Positions 8,070 to 16,798 of a stretch of 64,000 nt of DNA are shown piece after piece; the first letter of the stretch is position 1; the number at the start of each line of letters is the position of its first letter. The notes under the pieces are model-generated. The model was not told the origin of the DNA. It saw nothing but the letters and a program-made list of their open reading frames with translations, and did no database searches. Source of the DNA: Saccharothrix longispora (lineage in GTDB: Bacteria > Actinomycetota > Actinomycetes > Mycobacteriales > Pseudonocardiaceae); contig NZ_NSDM01000005.1 in NCBI RefSeq assembly GCF_030852425.1, positions 248,338 to 312,337 on the forward strand, in the 5' to 3' direction. The position numbers were made by a program, and so were the translations under genes.

Positions 8070-9179
8070 CTACTCGACGCCGAGCACCACGGCCGCCAGC
8101 CAGGTCAGCAGGAACAGCATCACCCAGAACGTCGGGCGCGCGAGCGGCGCGGGGCGGCTCGGGGCGTCGTAGAGCCAGTGGTAGCGCTTGAACAGGCGGT
8201 AGAGCACCGCGCAGGCGCCGAGGACGGCGGCCAGCACCAGCGGGTAGCCGTAGGTCCAGCGCAGTTCCGGCATGTGGTCGAAGTTCATGCCGTACGCGCC
8301 GAACACCATCGTCGGCACGGCGATGATCGCGGCCCACGCGGAGATCTTGCGCATGTCGTTGTTCTGCCGCAGCGACACCTTCGCCAGGGTCGCGTCGACC
8401 AGCGTGGTCAGCAGGTCCTCGAACCCGGTGACGCGCTCGGCGACCCGCGTGTGGTGGTCCTCCACGTCGCGGAAGTAGGTGCGGTCCGCCTCGGGCACGA
8501 ACGGCGCGCACGTCCCGTCACTGAGCGACCGCAGCGGTCCGACCAGCGGCATGATCGCGCGCCGCAGCTCCAGCAGCTCCCGCTTGACCAGGTACACCTG
8601 CTCGACGCCGAGGGAGTCGCGGGGCGCGAACACCGCGGTCTCGAGGAAGTCCAGGTCGCCCTGGAACGCCTCGACGACGTCCAGGTAGCCGTCCACGACC
8701 CGGTCCGCGACGGCGTGCAGGACGGTGGCCGGGCCGCGGAGGCGCTCCGGTTCCCGCTCCAGCTGCTCGCGGACGTCGTGCAGGCCGGAGTGGCGGCCGT
8801 GGCGGACGGTGACGACGTAGTCCCGGCCGAGGAACACCATGATCTCGCCGGACTCGACGATCTCGTTGGCCGTGGTCGGCGACTCGTGCTCGACGTACCG
8901 GACGGTCTTGAGGACCACGAACAGGTGCTCGGGGTAGCGCTCCAGCTTGGGCCGCTGGTGGGCGTGCACGGCGTCCTCGACGGCCAGCTCGTGCAGGCCG
9001 AGCGCGTCGGCGACGTCGCGGATGTCGTCGTCGCCGGGTTCGAACAGGCCGATCCAGGCGAACCCGCCGCGGGTGCGGACCTCGGCGATGGCGGCGGCCG
9101 GGGTGCGGTCGCCGGGCTGCCGGACGCCGTCGACGTAGACCCCGCAGGCCACCACGGGGTTGCGCGGCGGTGCGGTCAT
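8070..9179 (-). CDS. corA: CorA-family magnesium/cobalt channel
   Basis: A 369-aa CorA-type channel that carries Mg2+ (or Co2+) into the cell as a pentamer. The large N-terminal cytosolic part is helical and charged; the first membrane span begins AAIIAVPTMVFGAYGMNF, with the diagnostic YGMN loop, and a second span (YPLVLAAVLGACAVLYRLF) follows. Unusually the chain continues after the second span into a third hydrophobic segment (FWVMLFLLTWLAAVVLGVE) at the very C-terminus, where CorA normally ends in a short basic tail. The ATG at 9179 gives a normal N-terminus. The next gene upstream (9229-10383) is on the same strand, 49 bp away. Confidence 0.88.
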   Translation of the reverse strand: MTAPPRNPVVACGVYVDGVRQPGDRTPAAAIAEVRTRGGFAWIGLFEPGDDDIRDVADALGLHELAVEDAVHAHQRPKLERYPEHLFVVLKTVRYVEHESPTTANEIVESGEIMVFLGRDYVVTVRHGRHSGLHDVREQLEREPERLRGPATVLHAVADRVVDGYLDVVEAFQGDLDFLETAVFAPRDSLGVEQVYLVKRELLELRRAIMPLVGPLRSLSDGTCAPFVPEADRTYFRDVEDHHTRVAERVTGFEDLLTTLVDATLAKVSLRQNNDMRKISAWAAIIAVPTMVFGAYGMNFDHMPELRWTYGYPLVLAAVLGACAVLYRLFKRYHWLYDAPSRPAPLARPTFWVMLFLLTWLAAVVLGVE

Positions 9180-9228
9180 GCCCCCGGATCTTGCCGCACG
9201 GGCTCCCCGGGGGAGGTCGGGGGCCGGG

Positions 9229-10383
9229 TCAGAGCGCCCGCAGGCCGCGGTCGAGCCCGGCGAGCACCGCGGTCGGCGTGGTCAGGTCCAGGGCCAGGCC
9301 CGCGACCCAGGTCCGGGTCTCGTCGGCGTGGTCGGGGTCCACGGCCACGACAGCCCGGTAGAAGCCGGTGAGGTCCGGGGTCGGGTTGGTGGGACCGGCG
9401 ACGAACGCGTGCAGCTCCGCGCCGGGCGGGGGCGGCGGCAGGACGACGCCGTTGGGGACCGGCAGCTCGACCGCCGCGCGGTGCGCCCCCGGGGTGGGCA
9501 GCGGGCGGCCCAGGACCGCGTCCACGTGCACGGCGTGCGGGTCCGCGCCGGTGGCCAGCCAGCTCATGTTCGACACGCCGCCGAAGCGGGCGTTCAGCTC
9601 GAACACGACCAGCGCGCCGTCCCCGGTCACCGCGAGGTCCAGCTGCCACGGTCCGTGCGGGCGGCCGAACGCGACGACGTCGGCGACGAGGGCGGCCAGG
9701 GCGTCCTCCGCCGGGAAGTCGACGGGTGACGCGCGGACGCGGCCACCGGGGGCGCAGTCCGGGTCCAGGGCACCCAGGGACGCGACCGGCCACGTCGTGG
9801 TGCCGTCAGGGGTGGTGAGCAGCTCGACCGCGTACTCCTCGCCCGTCACGGCCTCCTGCGCGAGCAGCGGGTAGCGCAGGTCGGCGGACAGCACCGCCAG
9901 GTCGTCACGATCCGTCACGAAGTGCCTGCCCGCGTACGACTCGCTGCGCGCCTCCTTCACCACTGTCGGCAACCGGAGCGGCGTCGCGAGCAGGTCCGCC
10001 GGGGTCTCGCACACCACGCCGCGCGGGACGGGCCAACCGCGTTCGACGGCGGTGCGGTGGAAGGCGACCTTGTCCGTGGCCAGGTCGGCGAACACCGGCG
10101 GGTGGACCGGCAGGCCGGGGCCGCGCAACCGCGAGTAGACGGGGAGGTGCTGCTCCTGGCCCGGCGACCGGACGTTCGGCACCGCGAGGTCGGGCGACCA
10201 GTGGCGCAGCAGGGCGGCCACGGCGTCGTCGGTGGGCTCGGCCGGCAGCCGGCCGACGCGCACGTCGTCGCCGAACCACGGGCCGAGGTCGGGTCCGCCG
10301 AGCACCACCACCTCGGCGCCGGCGGCGCGCAGCGGCGCGATCAGCCTCTCCGCGCGGTACTCACCCAGCAGCACGACCCTCAT
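9229..10383 (-). CDS. ATP-grasp domain protein, carbamoyl-phosphate-synthase-like
   Basis: A 384-aa protein beginning with a Rossmann-like pre-ATP-grasp domain (MRVVLLGEYRAERLI), then VFADLATDKVAFHRTAVERGWPVP, the usual ATP-grasp entry, and LPTVVKEARSESYAGR as the first lysine of the fold. VVFELNARFGGVSNMSW carries the Mg-ATP binding Glu/Asn and fits the CPSase-L ATP-grasp type. Such enzymes ligate a carboxylate to an amine or thiol by an acylphosphate; the substrate is not readable here. No partner ligase or transporter lies beside it. The ATG at 10383 was chosen; upstream sequence in frame is a terminator hairpin. Confidence 0.75.
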   Translation of the reverse strand: MRVVLLGEYRAERLIAPLRAAGAEVVVLGGPDLGPWFGDDVRVGRLPAEPTDDAVAALLRHWSPDLAVPNVRSPGQEQHLPVYSRLRGPGLPVHPPVFADLATDKVAFHRTAVERGWPVPRGVVCETPADLLATPLRLPTVVKEARSESYAGRHFVTDRDDLAVLSADLRYPLLAQEAVTGEEYAVELLTTPDGTTTWPVASLGALDPDCAPGGRVRASPVDFPAEDALAALVADVVAFGRPHGPWQLDLAVTGDGALVVFELNARFGGVSNMSWLATGADPHAVHVDAVLGRPLPTPGAHRAAVELPVPNGVVLPPPPPGAELHAFVAGPTNPTPDLTGFYRAVVAVDPDHADETRTWVAGLALDLTTPTAVLAGLDRGLRAL

Positions 10384-10413
10384 GGCGCCACCGTAGCCGC
10401 GAGGTGCGCGCAC

Positions 10414-10450
10414 GACGGTGCGGCGCCCCGTAGCGGGGCGCCGCACCGTC
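10414..10450. terminator. Very strong perfect hairpin terminator
   Basis: A 17-bp perfect stem (10414-10430 with 10434-10450) closes a 3-nt TAG loop. It lies directly downstream of the GlsB/YeaQ gene on the minus strand and upstream of the ATP-grasp gene, insulating one from the other. Confidence 0.75.
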
Positions 10451-10467
10451 AGGTCCGGTTAGGACGG

Positions 10468-10740
10468 TCAGTGGTGAGCGCGGCGACCGCGGCTCGTCAC
10501 GACGTGGTAGATGCCGAGGACGATCAGCGCACCGAGGATCGCCAGCAGCCACGTGCTCAGGTCGAAGAAGCTGCCGAGCCCGGTACCGAAGATCGCCTGA
10601 CCGACGAAACCGCCGATGATGGCCCCCACGACGCCGATGACCATGGTGATGACGATGCCGCCCGGGTCGCGACCCGGCATGACCGCCTTGGCGATGGCGC
10701 CCGCGATGAGACCCAGCACGATCCAGCCCAGAATGCCCAT
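10468..10740 (-). CDS. GlsB/YeaQ/YmgE-family stress membrane protein
   Basis: A 90-aa protein with three hydrophobic, Gly-rich segments: MGILGWIVLGLIAGAIAKAV, IVITMVIGVVGAIIGGFVG, and LLAILGALIVLGIYHVV. The PGRDPGG between spans 1 and 2 is the mark of transglycosylase-associated/YeaQ proteins, which are induced by envelope and general stress in many bacteria; their molecular role is unclear. AGGAAGAGG precedes the ATG. A GTTC-N14-GGGTGT element about 80 nt upstream on the same strand could be a stress-sigma promoter, which would fit the family. It is monocistronic, ending in a 17-bp hairpin. Confidence 0.88.
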   Translation of the reverse strand: MGILGWIVLGLIAGAIAKAVMPGRDPGGIVITMVIGVVGAIIGGFVGQAIFGTGLGSFFDLSTWLLAILGALIVLGIYHVVTSRGRRAHH

Positions 10741-10981
10741 GAACCTCTTCCTTCCCTTCCGCCGGCCGGCTGGCGGATGCCGCCGGCTCATGTCGAGGGG
10801 TGGATGCCCGATCCCGTTCCCGGCCACACCCGTTACGCGCTGTGAACGTTCCGGGCTCACGATTCAGACACGGAGCGTTTGCGGACCGGGGGTGGGCGAT
10901 TCGCCCGGTCCGCTGCCGATCGCCCGTCCGGTCCTCAGTGGAGGTCCGTTCGGCGGGCCTCCCCCGGACCTCCACCGGGTA

Positions 10982-11008
10982 TTCGACGAGTTCGACGAGT
11001 TCGACGAG
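10982..11008. repeat. Three tandem 9-bp repeats
   Basis: The unit TTCGACGAG occurs three times in a row immediately before the Shine-Dalgarno sequence of the next gene. It lies in the 5' leader, not in a gene, so repeat number could alter leader length. Confidence 0.7.
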
Positions 11009-11020
11009 GGAGGGGTTGCC

Positions 11021-11572
11021 GTGGCGGAGCGGAACAAACTGCCGTTCGCGCTGGTGGTGGGGATCGGACTGGGCGCGGGGGTGCTCTTCGGCGTCGCCCA
11101 GGCGTGGGCGCGCGGGAACTGGTGGTTCGGCCTCGCGACGGGTGTCCCGTTCGGCGTCGCCGCGGTCTTCCTCGCCCGGCGCGCGCGGGCCACGCCGGCG
11201 TTCTCCGCGTTGGCGGGGCCGGACCGGCGCGAGGTGCGCCGTGCCGCGGCCCGCGGTGAGGCGGTCGAACCGCGGCTGGCGGCGGCCTTGGCGGAGCACG
11301 CGGCGGCGGTGGCGGACATCCCGTTCCCGAAGACCGCGATGCGGGTCGCGTTCGGGGTGATGGCGGCGTTCGGGCTGTTCGTCTCGGTCCTCGGCTGGGG
11401 GCAGGAGGGCCTGCCCGGCCTCGCGGGCGGCGCACCGCTGCTGGTCCTGGGCCTGGTGTGCCTCTTCCTCGCGGTGCCGCTCATGGAGCGGCAGCGCGAG
11501 CGCGCCGCCCGCTCCCTCGACGCCACCCGTACGGCGGTTCGGGACCACCGCGGCGGAACGCCCGGGCGGTGA
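11021..11572 (+). CDS. Hypothetical membrane protein, two pairs of spans
   Basis: A 183-residue protein starting at GTG 11021, six bases after GAGGGAGGGG. It has two N-terminal spans (PFALVVGIGLGAGVLFGVAQ and WWFGLATGVPFGVAAVFLA), a charged, Ala-rich cytosolic middle (PDRREVRRAAARGEAVEP), and two C-terminal spans (AFGVMAAFGLFVSVLGW and LLVLGLVCLFLAVPL). No catalytic motif is seen. Proteins of this layout are common near cell-envelope genes of actinomycetes, but I cannot assign a family. It precedes the GNAT gene by 66 bp and may share its transcript, although a TAGGGT element lies between them. Confidence 0.7.
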   Translation: MAERNKLPFALVVGIGLGAGVLFGVAQAWARGNWWFGLATGVPFGVAAVFLARRARATPAFSALAGPDRREVRRAAARGEAVEPRLAAALAEHAAAVADIPFPKTAMRVAFGVMAAFGLFVSVLGWGQEGLPGLAGGAPLLVLGLVCLFLAVPLMERQRERAARSLDATRTAVRDHRGGTPGR

Positions 11573-11638
11573 CCTGCGGCGATACCGGCCGCCCCCGGCT
11601 TGTAGGGTTGCGGTTCCCGGTCGAGAAGAGGAACCCGC

Positions 11639-11944
11639 ATGGCCATCGAGGTGCACGACGTGCCCGACGAGAAGCACTTCGCCGCCGTGGTGGACGGGGA
11701 GGTCGCCGGGAAGGCGGTCTACATCCGCACGCCCGAGCTGATCGTGTTCACGCACACCGAGGTCTTCCCCGCGTTCGAGGGCCGCGGCGTGGGCAGCGCC
11801 CTGGCGCGAGCCGGGCTGGACCAGGCCCGCGAGTGGGGTCTGCCGGTGCTGCCGCTGTGCCCGTTCATCTCGGGGTGGATCGGACGGCACCGCGAGTACG
11901 TGGACGTCGTCTACAGCGCGCCCAGGACCACCGCCGTCGACTGA
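11639..11944 (+). CDS. GNAT-like N-acetyltransferase, short YjdJ type
   Basis: A 101-aa protein of the short GNAT branch often called acetyltransferase CG or YjdJ type. The acetyl-CoA loop is FEGRGVGSALARAGLDQARE (R/Q-x-x-G-x-G/A), preceded by the central strand AVYIRTPELIVFTHTEV, and the C-terminal part LPLCPFISGWIGRHREYVDVV closes the fold. Length is normal for this subfamily, which lacks the first helices of full GNATs. The target is unknown. GAGAAGAGG precedes the ATG, and a TAGGGT -10-like element lies about 35 nt upstream. The gene ends at a perfect palindromic terminator. Confidence 0.82.
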   Translation: MAIEVHDVPDEKHFAAVVDGEVAGKAVYIRTPELIVFTHTEVFPAFEGRGVGSALARAGLDQAREWGLPVLPLCPFISGWIGRHREYVDVVYSAPRTTAVD

Positions 11945-11954
11945 GACCCCCGCA

Positions 11955-11980
11955 CCCCGCACGCGGCGCCGCGTGCGGGG
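11955..11980. terminator. Palindromic terminator after the GNAT gene
   Basis: CCCCGCACGCGGC (11955-11967) is followed directly by its reverse complement (11968-11980), a perfect 26-bp palindrome, then TTCC. It lies 11 bp after the GNAT stop codon. Confidence 0.65.
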
Positions 11981-12086
11981 TTCCGCCGCGCGGAATTGGG
12001 TGTCGCCACCGATGGTGGCCGCCGGGACGCACCGGGAAGACTGGTGTCGTCCGACAACCCCAGGGCGCAGCGGGGAGGGGAACCTG

Positions 12087-12528
12087 GTGGACGTCCTCGG
12101 TACCTCCGCGCTCCGACCGGTCCACCACGCAGCACGACGGGCCGGTGCCGTGCAAGCCTCGGACGTCGCCGCGCACGTCCCGACGGTGACGGTCCACGAC
12201 CCGGTGTCGTGGGCGTTGCGCGTGATGGCGTGAGCAGGCCCCGGCCCGGTCGTGGTGGACGAGCGGAGCAGGACCTCGACCATGACGAGGCCCACGCGGA
12301 CCTGTTCCGGGAGGAGATCGGCGACCTCGCGGTCGGCGACCGCCTGCCCGCCAGGTGTGCCAAGCCGGTGACCGTCGCGGCCGACGCGACGCTGCTCGAA
12401 GTGGCCGCCCTCATGTGCCGGCCGCACAGCCCCTGGTCGCTGTCGCCGCCGACGACGGCACGCTCGCCGGGGTCGTCACGCTGGAGCGCCTGCCGACCAG
12501 CCTCGCGGTGGCGCGCCCCGACGCCTGA
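12087..12528 (+). pseudogene. Decayed CBS-domain protein gene
   Basis: Three frames carry consecutive pieces of one CBS-pair protein. GTG 12087, six bases after GGGGAGGGG, opens [18 protein letters not shown] and ends at a TGA (12231) after SWALRVMA. The second piece continues as [15 protein letters not shown] in another frame, then [20 protein letters not shown] and [17 protein letters not shown], and a last shift near 12425 leads to [21 protein letters not shown] and the natural stop at 12526. The order and content fit a CBS protein that in actinomycetes usually sits just upstream of an ion permease, which is also what follows here. At least three frameshifts or small deletions are needed, so it is a pseudogene and not a sequencing slip. 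Confidence 0.75.
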
Positions 12529-12686
12529 CCCGCGCCGCTCCCCCACCTCGCGACGGCGCTCGCCGGGTGATCCCCGCGCCCGGTGCCCGCCGGGTGGCTC
12601 CCCCGCGCTCGGCGGCCGTCGAGCGCTGCCCGCGTTCGGAGATCACCTCCCTTGTCGTGCTCGCGTTCCCGCACCAGGTCGTCCGG

Positions 12687-13375
12687 ATGAGCCCCTTCCT
12701 CGCCTCGGCACCTTCGCCGTCGCGTTCTTCTCCATTGCGACCGAGAAGGCCGACAAGGCCACGGTCGTGCTCATCGCGTCCGGCGCCACGGCGCTGGTCG
12801 GGATCGTCCCCGGCGGCGAGGTGTTCCACTCCGAGCACGAGGGCACCGACTGGAACGCCGTCTTCCTGCTGCCCGGCATGACGGTGATCGTCGGCGTCAT
12901 CAAGCGGACCGGCCTGTTCGACTACGCGGCGATCCGGTCGGCGAAGCGGGCGCGGGGCAAGCCGTACCGGTTGATGGTGCCACTGATGGGCATCACGGCG
13001 GTGGCGTCGCCGTTCCTGGACAACGTCACCACGGTCATGCCGGTCGCGCCGGTGACGAACGTGGTGCGCAACCGCCTGCGCACCGCGCCGCAGCCCTCCC
13101 TCCGTGCTGCACGTGGAACCCCCGGTCGTCGCGCTGCTCGGCGCCGGGCTCGTGCTGCTGGTGTCCCGCGTGGACACCGAGGACGTGCGTGCCGCGCGAG
13201 GTCGAGTGGCCGACACTGGTGTTCTTCATGGCCCTGTTCGTGATGGTGTCCGACCTGCTGCGCACCGGGCTCGTCGGCGACTGGTCGATCTCGGTGGTGG
13301 GCGTTCGCGCTGGGCGCGGACTTCGACGGCAACGGCACGGCGGTGGCGGCGAGCGCGGACGTCGTGCTGCCGTGA
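12687..13375 (+). pseudogene. Decayed SLC13/ArsB-type ion permease gene
   Basis: Fragments of an SLC13-like permease appear in order. After ATG 12687 (MSPFLA, then a shift) comes [24 protein letters not shown]-like [34 protein letters not shown] and the permease core [17 protein letters not shown] to about 13085. A large middle part is missing; the next piece is [20 protein letters not shown], then in another frame [18 protein letters not shown], then a jump to GNGTAVAASADVVLP, normally found well inside the second half. About half of a 430-aa permease remains. It lies behind the decayed CBS gene, its usual partner, so the whole unit has been lost. Confidence 0.78.
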
Positions 13376-13440
13376 GCGGGAAGAGCCGCCGGAACAGGAG
13401 CACGCACCGCCTCCCATCCGCCCGGGCCGGGTCGGGCGGG

Positions 13441-15417
13441 TCAGGCGGGTCGGCAGACCACGCCGTTCAGGCTGAACGTCGCGGGCTTGGTGTTGCGGCC
13501 GGTCCACGAACCGAGGAAGCCGAGCGTCGTCGAGCCGCCCGCGGGGATCGCGCCGTTCCACGACTCGTTGCGCACGCTGACGTTCGCGCCGTCCTGGGTG
13601 TGCCTGCCGCCCCACAGCTGGGTGATGCGCTGCCCGTCGGGGAACGACCAGGTCAGCGTCCACGACGTGGTGGCCGCGCCCCGGTTGACGACGCGCACCG
13701 AGCCCTGGAAGCCGCCCTGCCACTGGCCCGCCAGGTCGTAGTTGATCACGCACACGGGCGGGGGCGGCGCGTCGGTCGTGGTGGTGGTGGTCGTGGTGGT
13801 GGTGGTGGTCGTGGTGGTGGGACCGCCGCCGATCCGGTCGGGGTCCACCACGCCCCAGTAGGCGTCCTTGGCCTGCAACCGGGTGTCGAACAGCAGCGGG
13901 TGGTCCTTGCGGGTCACCGGGAACGCGTCCAGCCACGTGTTGTCGTCGGCCAGGCCCCACAGGGTGACCGAGCTGATCGACGCCGAGTGCCGCTTGTAGA
14001 CCTCGAACAGGTCCCGGTAGCGGTACGCCTGGGTGCGCAGGACGTCGGCCGGCGGCGTCGGGTAGGACTGGCTGCTGTCCGTGTAGATCGAGACGTCCAT
14101 CTCGGTGATCTGCTGGTCCACGCCGAGCGGGGTGAACTTCGCGATCATCGCCTCGGTCTCGGCGACCGAGGGCCACTGCACGTTGACGTGCATCTGGTGG
14201 CCGACCGCGTCGACCGGCACGCCCTCCGCGCGCAGCTGCGCGACCAGGTCGTGCAGCTTGTCCCGCTTCGCCGGCACGTTGGTGTTGTAGTCGTTGATCA
14301 CGAGCTTGGCGGTGGGCGCGACCTCGCGCGCCACCCGGAACGCGGTGCGGACGTAGTCCAGGCCGGTGATCTCGAACCACCGGCTGCGGCGCAGGCCGTC
14401 GGCCTGGTTCTCGTCGACGACCTCGTTCACCACGTCCCAGACGGGGATGTCGTCGCCGTAGTGGCCCACCACGCCCCGGATGTGCGCCTCCAGCCGGGCC
14501 AGCAGCAGTGCCTTGTTCTCCGGGGTGGCGGTCATCTCCGCGCCGGAGGCGTCCCTGAACACCCACGCCGGGGTCTGCTGGTGCCACACGAGCGTGTGCC
14601 CGCGCACGGCCGCGCCGTTGGCCTTCGCCCAGGCCACGAGGCCGTCGGCGTCGCCGAAGCGGAAGGCGCCCTCGGTGGGCTCGGTGGCGTCCCACTTGAG
14701 CTGGTTGCCCGGGGTGATCGAGTTGAAGTGCCTGGCCAGCAGCTGCCCGTGGTTGCCCAGCACCTGCGCGGGCTCGACGGCCGCGCCCACGGTGAAGTGG
14801 TCGGCCAGCACGTCCTTGACCGCCGGGATGTCGGTCTGGACCGGCGGCAGCGGGGTGTGGGACAGCGTGAAGTCGTCGACGTGGAACGCGGCCGTGGCGC
14901 TGGTCGTCTCCACGTACGCGGTCAGGAACTCGACGTCGGCGGCGAGGGCGTAGGAGCCGGTGAGGTTGACCCAGCCGTCGGCGGTGACGTCCGTGGCTCC
15001 CACGACCTGGTCGTACGACGGCGTGCCGCCGGTCCTGCGCTCGACGGACAGCCTCGCCTGGGTGGCCGCCTCGCCCGCCGCGAGCCGCACCCACACCGAC
15101 AGCTCGTAGCGGGTGCCCTTGTCCACGACGTCGAGCAGGTCGAGCAGGGACCCCTCCCAGTTGGCGGTCCGACCGGTGACGGCGAGGCCGTGCGCGCCGC
15201 CGTGCGCGACGGCCGTGCTCACGGCCACCGCCGCTCCCCCGCGCGGCGCCCAGCCCTGGGTCGTGCCGTCCTCGAAGGTGCTCGACACCACGACCACCGG
15301 GTCGTCGGCCGGCGAGATCACGGGTCGGGGCGCCGTCGAGGCACCCGCGTGCGCCACCGCCACGAGCCCGCCCGCCAAGGAGGCGGTCGCGAGCAGTCCG
15401 GCGAGAACTCTCCTCAT
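13441..15417 (-). CDS. Secreted GH10 endo-xylanase with CBM4/9-type and CBM2 domains
   Basis: A 658-aa exported enzyme cutting beta-1,4-xylan. Residues 1-25 are a signal peptide (MRRVLAGLLATASLAGGLVA, AHA cut). A CBM4/9-type module follows (about 45-185), then the GH10 barrel (about 195-510) with acid/base Glu in WDVVNEVVDENQ and nucleophile Glu in ITEMDVSIY, plus HTLVWHQQTPAW and LWGLADDNTW. A run of 15 threonines links it to a C-terminal CBM2 (about 560-658) with cysteines near both ends and exposed tryptophans. A perfect CebR-type box lies 28-41 bp before the start, so expression is probably released by cello-oligosaccharides. It ends facing the decayed permease. Confidence 0.93.
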   Translation of the reverse strand: MRRVLAGLLATASLAGGLVAVAHAGASTAPRPVISPADDPVVVVSSTFEDGTTQGWAPRGGAAVAVSTAVAHGGAHGLAVTGRTANWEGSLLDLLDVVDKGTRYELSVWVRLAAGEAATQARLSVERRTGGTPSYDQVVGATDVTADGWVNLTGSYALAADVEFLTAYVETTSATAAFHVDDFTLSHTPLPPVQTDIPAVKDVLADHFTVGAAVEPAQVLGNHGQLLARHFNSITPGNQLKWDATEPTEGAFRFGDADGLVAWAKANGAAVRGHTLVWHQQTPAWVFRDASGAEMTATPENKALLLARLEAHIRGVVGHYGDDIPVWDVVNEVVDENQADGLRRSRWFEITGLDYVRTAFRVAREVAPTAKLVINDYNTNVPAKRDKLHDLVAQLRAEGVPVDAVGHQMHVNVQWPSVAETEAMIAKFTPLGVDQQITEMDVSIYTDSSQSYPTPPADVLRTQAYRYRDLFEVYKRHSASISSVTLWGLADDNTWLDAFPVTRKDHPLLFDTRLQAKDAYWGVVDPDRIGGGPTTTTTTTTTTTTTTTDAPPPPVCVINYDLAGQWQGGFQGSVRVVNRGAATTSWTLTWSFPDGQRITQLWGGRHTQDGANVSVRNESWNGAIPAGGSTTLGFLGSWTGRNTKPATFSLNGVVCRPA

Positions 15418-15444
15418 CGAGGGTCCCTCATTCCGCTACACGCC

Positions 15445-15458
15445 TGGGAGCGCTCCCA
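15445..15458. promoter_or_regulatory. CebR-type operator of the xylanase gene
   Basis: TGGGAGCGCTCCCA is a perfect 14-bp palindrome and is the known binding site of CebR, the LacI-family cellobiose repressor of Streptomyces and Thermobifida. It sits between a probable promoter and the GH10 start codon. An identical copy precedes the GH12 gene at 54000. Confidence 0.88.
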
Positions 15459-15823
15459 GACCGGTCTGACCGGACTATAGGGACCGTGCGTCCACGCCGC
15501 CCAGCCGCCGTTCAGCGCAACCCGGCGCCGCGTCGTGCCGGCGGGCCGAAGTCGTGGCACGGCGCGGCACCACGACGGCGCGCTGCCGCGGCGGCAGGCG
15601 CGGGGGCTGCGCGGACGTCCAGGACCGCGCCGGTGTCCGGGACGCGGTCGGCCACCGCCGCTGCGGGGGCGGCCGTTCGGGTGTCGTCGCCCATCCCCGC
15701 CGACCGCCCCGAACGGCGTACGGTGGGTGGTCGGGGCGACGCACACGTCCCGCGTCGACCGCGGACACCGATCACCACACACCTCCCCGTGCCGGCCAGG
15801 CGGGCCGATCCGAGGAGAAGGTC
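15459..15823. other. Long divergent intergenic region upstream of a sigma factor gene
   Basis: This 365-bp stretch between the xylanase operator and the sigma factor gene shows no convincing gene in either direction; its open frames lack start signals and known motifs. A -10-like TACGGT lies at 15719-15724. The final part carries GAGGAGAAG, the ribosome site of the sigma factor gene. Confidence 0.45.
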
Positions 15824-16798
15824 ATGTCGACCACCGGAGCACCACGCCGCACGGCGTCACCGCGCGAGTGGGACCAGGACGCCGACTTGGTGGGCCACTA
15901 CCTGCGCGAGGTCAGCGCCACGCCGCTGCTCACCGCCGAGGAGGAGGTCCGGCTCTCGCGCCGGATCGAGGCGGGCGTGTACGCCGCCGAGCTGCTGCGC
16001 GCCGCGCGGGAGGGCGAGCTCCCGCCGCCGAGCCCCGGGCGCCGCCGCGGGCTGGACGCCGTCGAGCGGGACGGCCGCCTGGCCGAGGACCACATGATCC
16101 GCGCCAACCTGCGCCTGGTCGTCTCGGTGGCCAAGAAGCACGCGCACCGCGGCCTGCCGTTCCTCGACGTGGTCCAGGAGGGCAACCTCGGCCTGATGCG
16201 AGCCGTGCACAAGTTCGACCACACCAAGGGGTTCAAGTTCTCCACGTACGCGATCTGGTGGATCAGGCAGGGCATCGAGCGCGGGGTGGCGGAGCAGACC
16301 CGGACCGTGCGGCTGCCCGTGCACGTGTTCGAGGAGATGGCGAAGCTGCGCAAGGTCGAGCGCGCGCTGGAGCGGCAACTGGACCGCGACCCCACCCCCG
16401 AGGAGGTGGCCCGCGCGTCGGGCACGTCGTTGGCCCGGGTGCTCGAACTGCGCGCGGCGGCACGCGCCGCGATCAGCCTGGAGGCGCCGATCGGCGACGA
16501 CGGCGGCGGCTCGGTGGCCGACCTGATCGAGGACACCGCGGCCGTGCGCGCCCAGGACGTGCTGGAGCAGCAGGGCGTGGTCGCCGAGCTCGGCGCCCTG
16601 GTGCGGACCCTGCCGGCCCGACAGGCGTTGATCATCTCGTTGCGCTACGGCCTGGTCGACGGCCGGGCGCGCACGCTGCGCGAGGTCGCCGACCGGATCG
16701 GCCTGACCCGCGAGCGCATCCGCCAGCTGGAGAAGCAGTCCCTCGCCCTGCTGCGCTCCCCGGAGCGCAGCGGCGCCCTGCTGGCCTGGACGGCGTGA
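15824..16798 (+). CDS. RNA polymerase sigma factor, RpoD-like group 2
   Basis: A 324-aa sigma-70 family protein. It has region 1.2 (DLVGHYLREVSATPLLTAEE), region 2 (LRLVVSVAKKHAHRGLPFLD, VQEGNLGLMRAVHKFD, then KFSTYAIWWIRQGIERG, which recognises -10 and melts DNA), region 3, and a region 4 helix-turn-helix (LREVADRIGLTRERIRQLEK). It lacks a long region 1.1 and is too short for the principal sigma factor, so it is an HrdA/C/D- or SigB-mycobacterial-like alternative of group 2. GAGGAGAAG precedes the ATG by three bases; the frame is open upstream but without sigma sequence. No anti-sigma gene is adjacent. Confidence 0.9.
   Translation: MSTTGAPRRTASPREWDQDADLVGHYLREVSATPLLTAEEEVRLSRRIEAGVYAAELLRAAREGELPPPSPGRRRGLDAVERDGRLAEDHMIRANLRLVVSVAKKHAHRGLPFLDVVQEGNLGLMRAVHKFDHTKGFKFSTYAIWWIRQGIERGVAEQTRTVRLPVHVFEEMAKLRKVERALERQLDRDPTPEEVARASGTSLARVLELRAAARAAISLEAPIGDDGGGSVADLIEDTAAVRAQDVLEQQGVVAELGALVRTLPARQALIISLRYGLVDGRARTLREVADRIGLTRERIRQLEKQSLALLRSPERSGALLAWTA

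Noticed and set aside
13780..13825. GGTGGT-type run that looks like a simple DNA repeat
   Set aside because: It encodes the polythreonine linker of the xylanase, a normal feature of modular cellulases.
13189..15480. 763-codon plus-strand open frame opposite the xylanase
   Set aside because: Antisense shadow of the GH10 gene; the xylanase has signal peptide, catalytic residues and modules.
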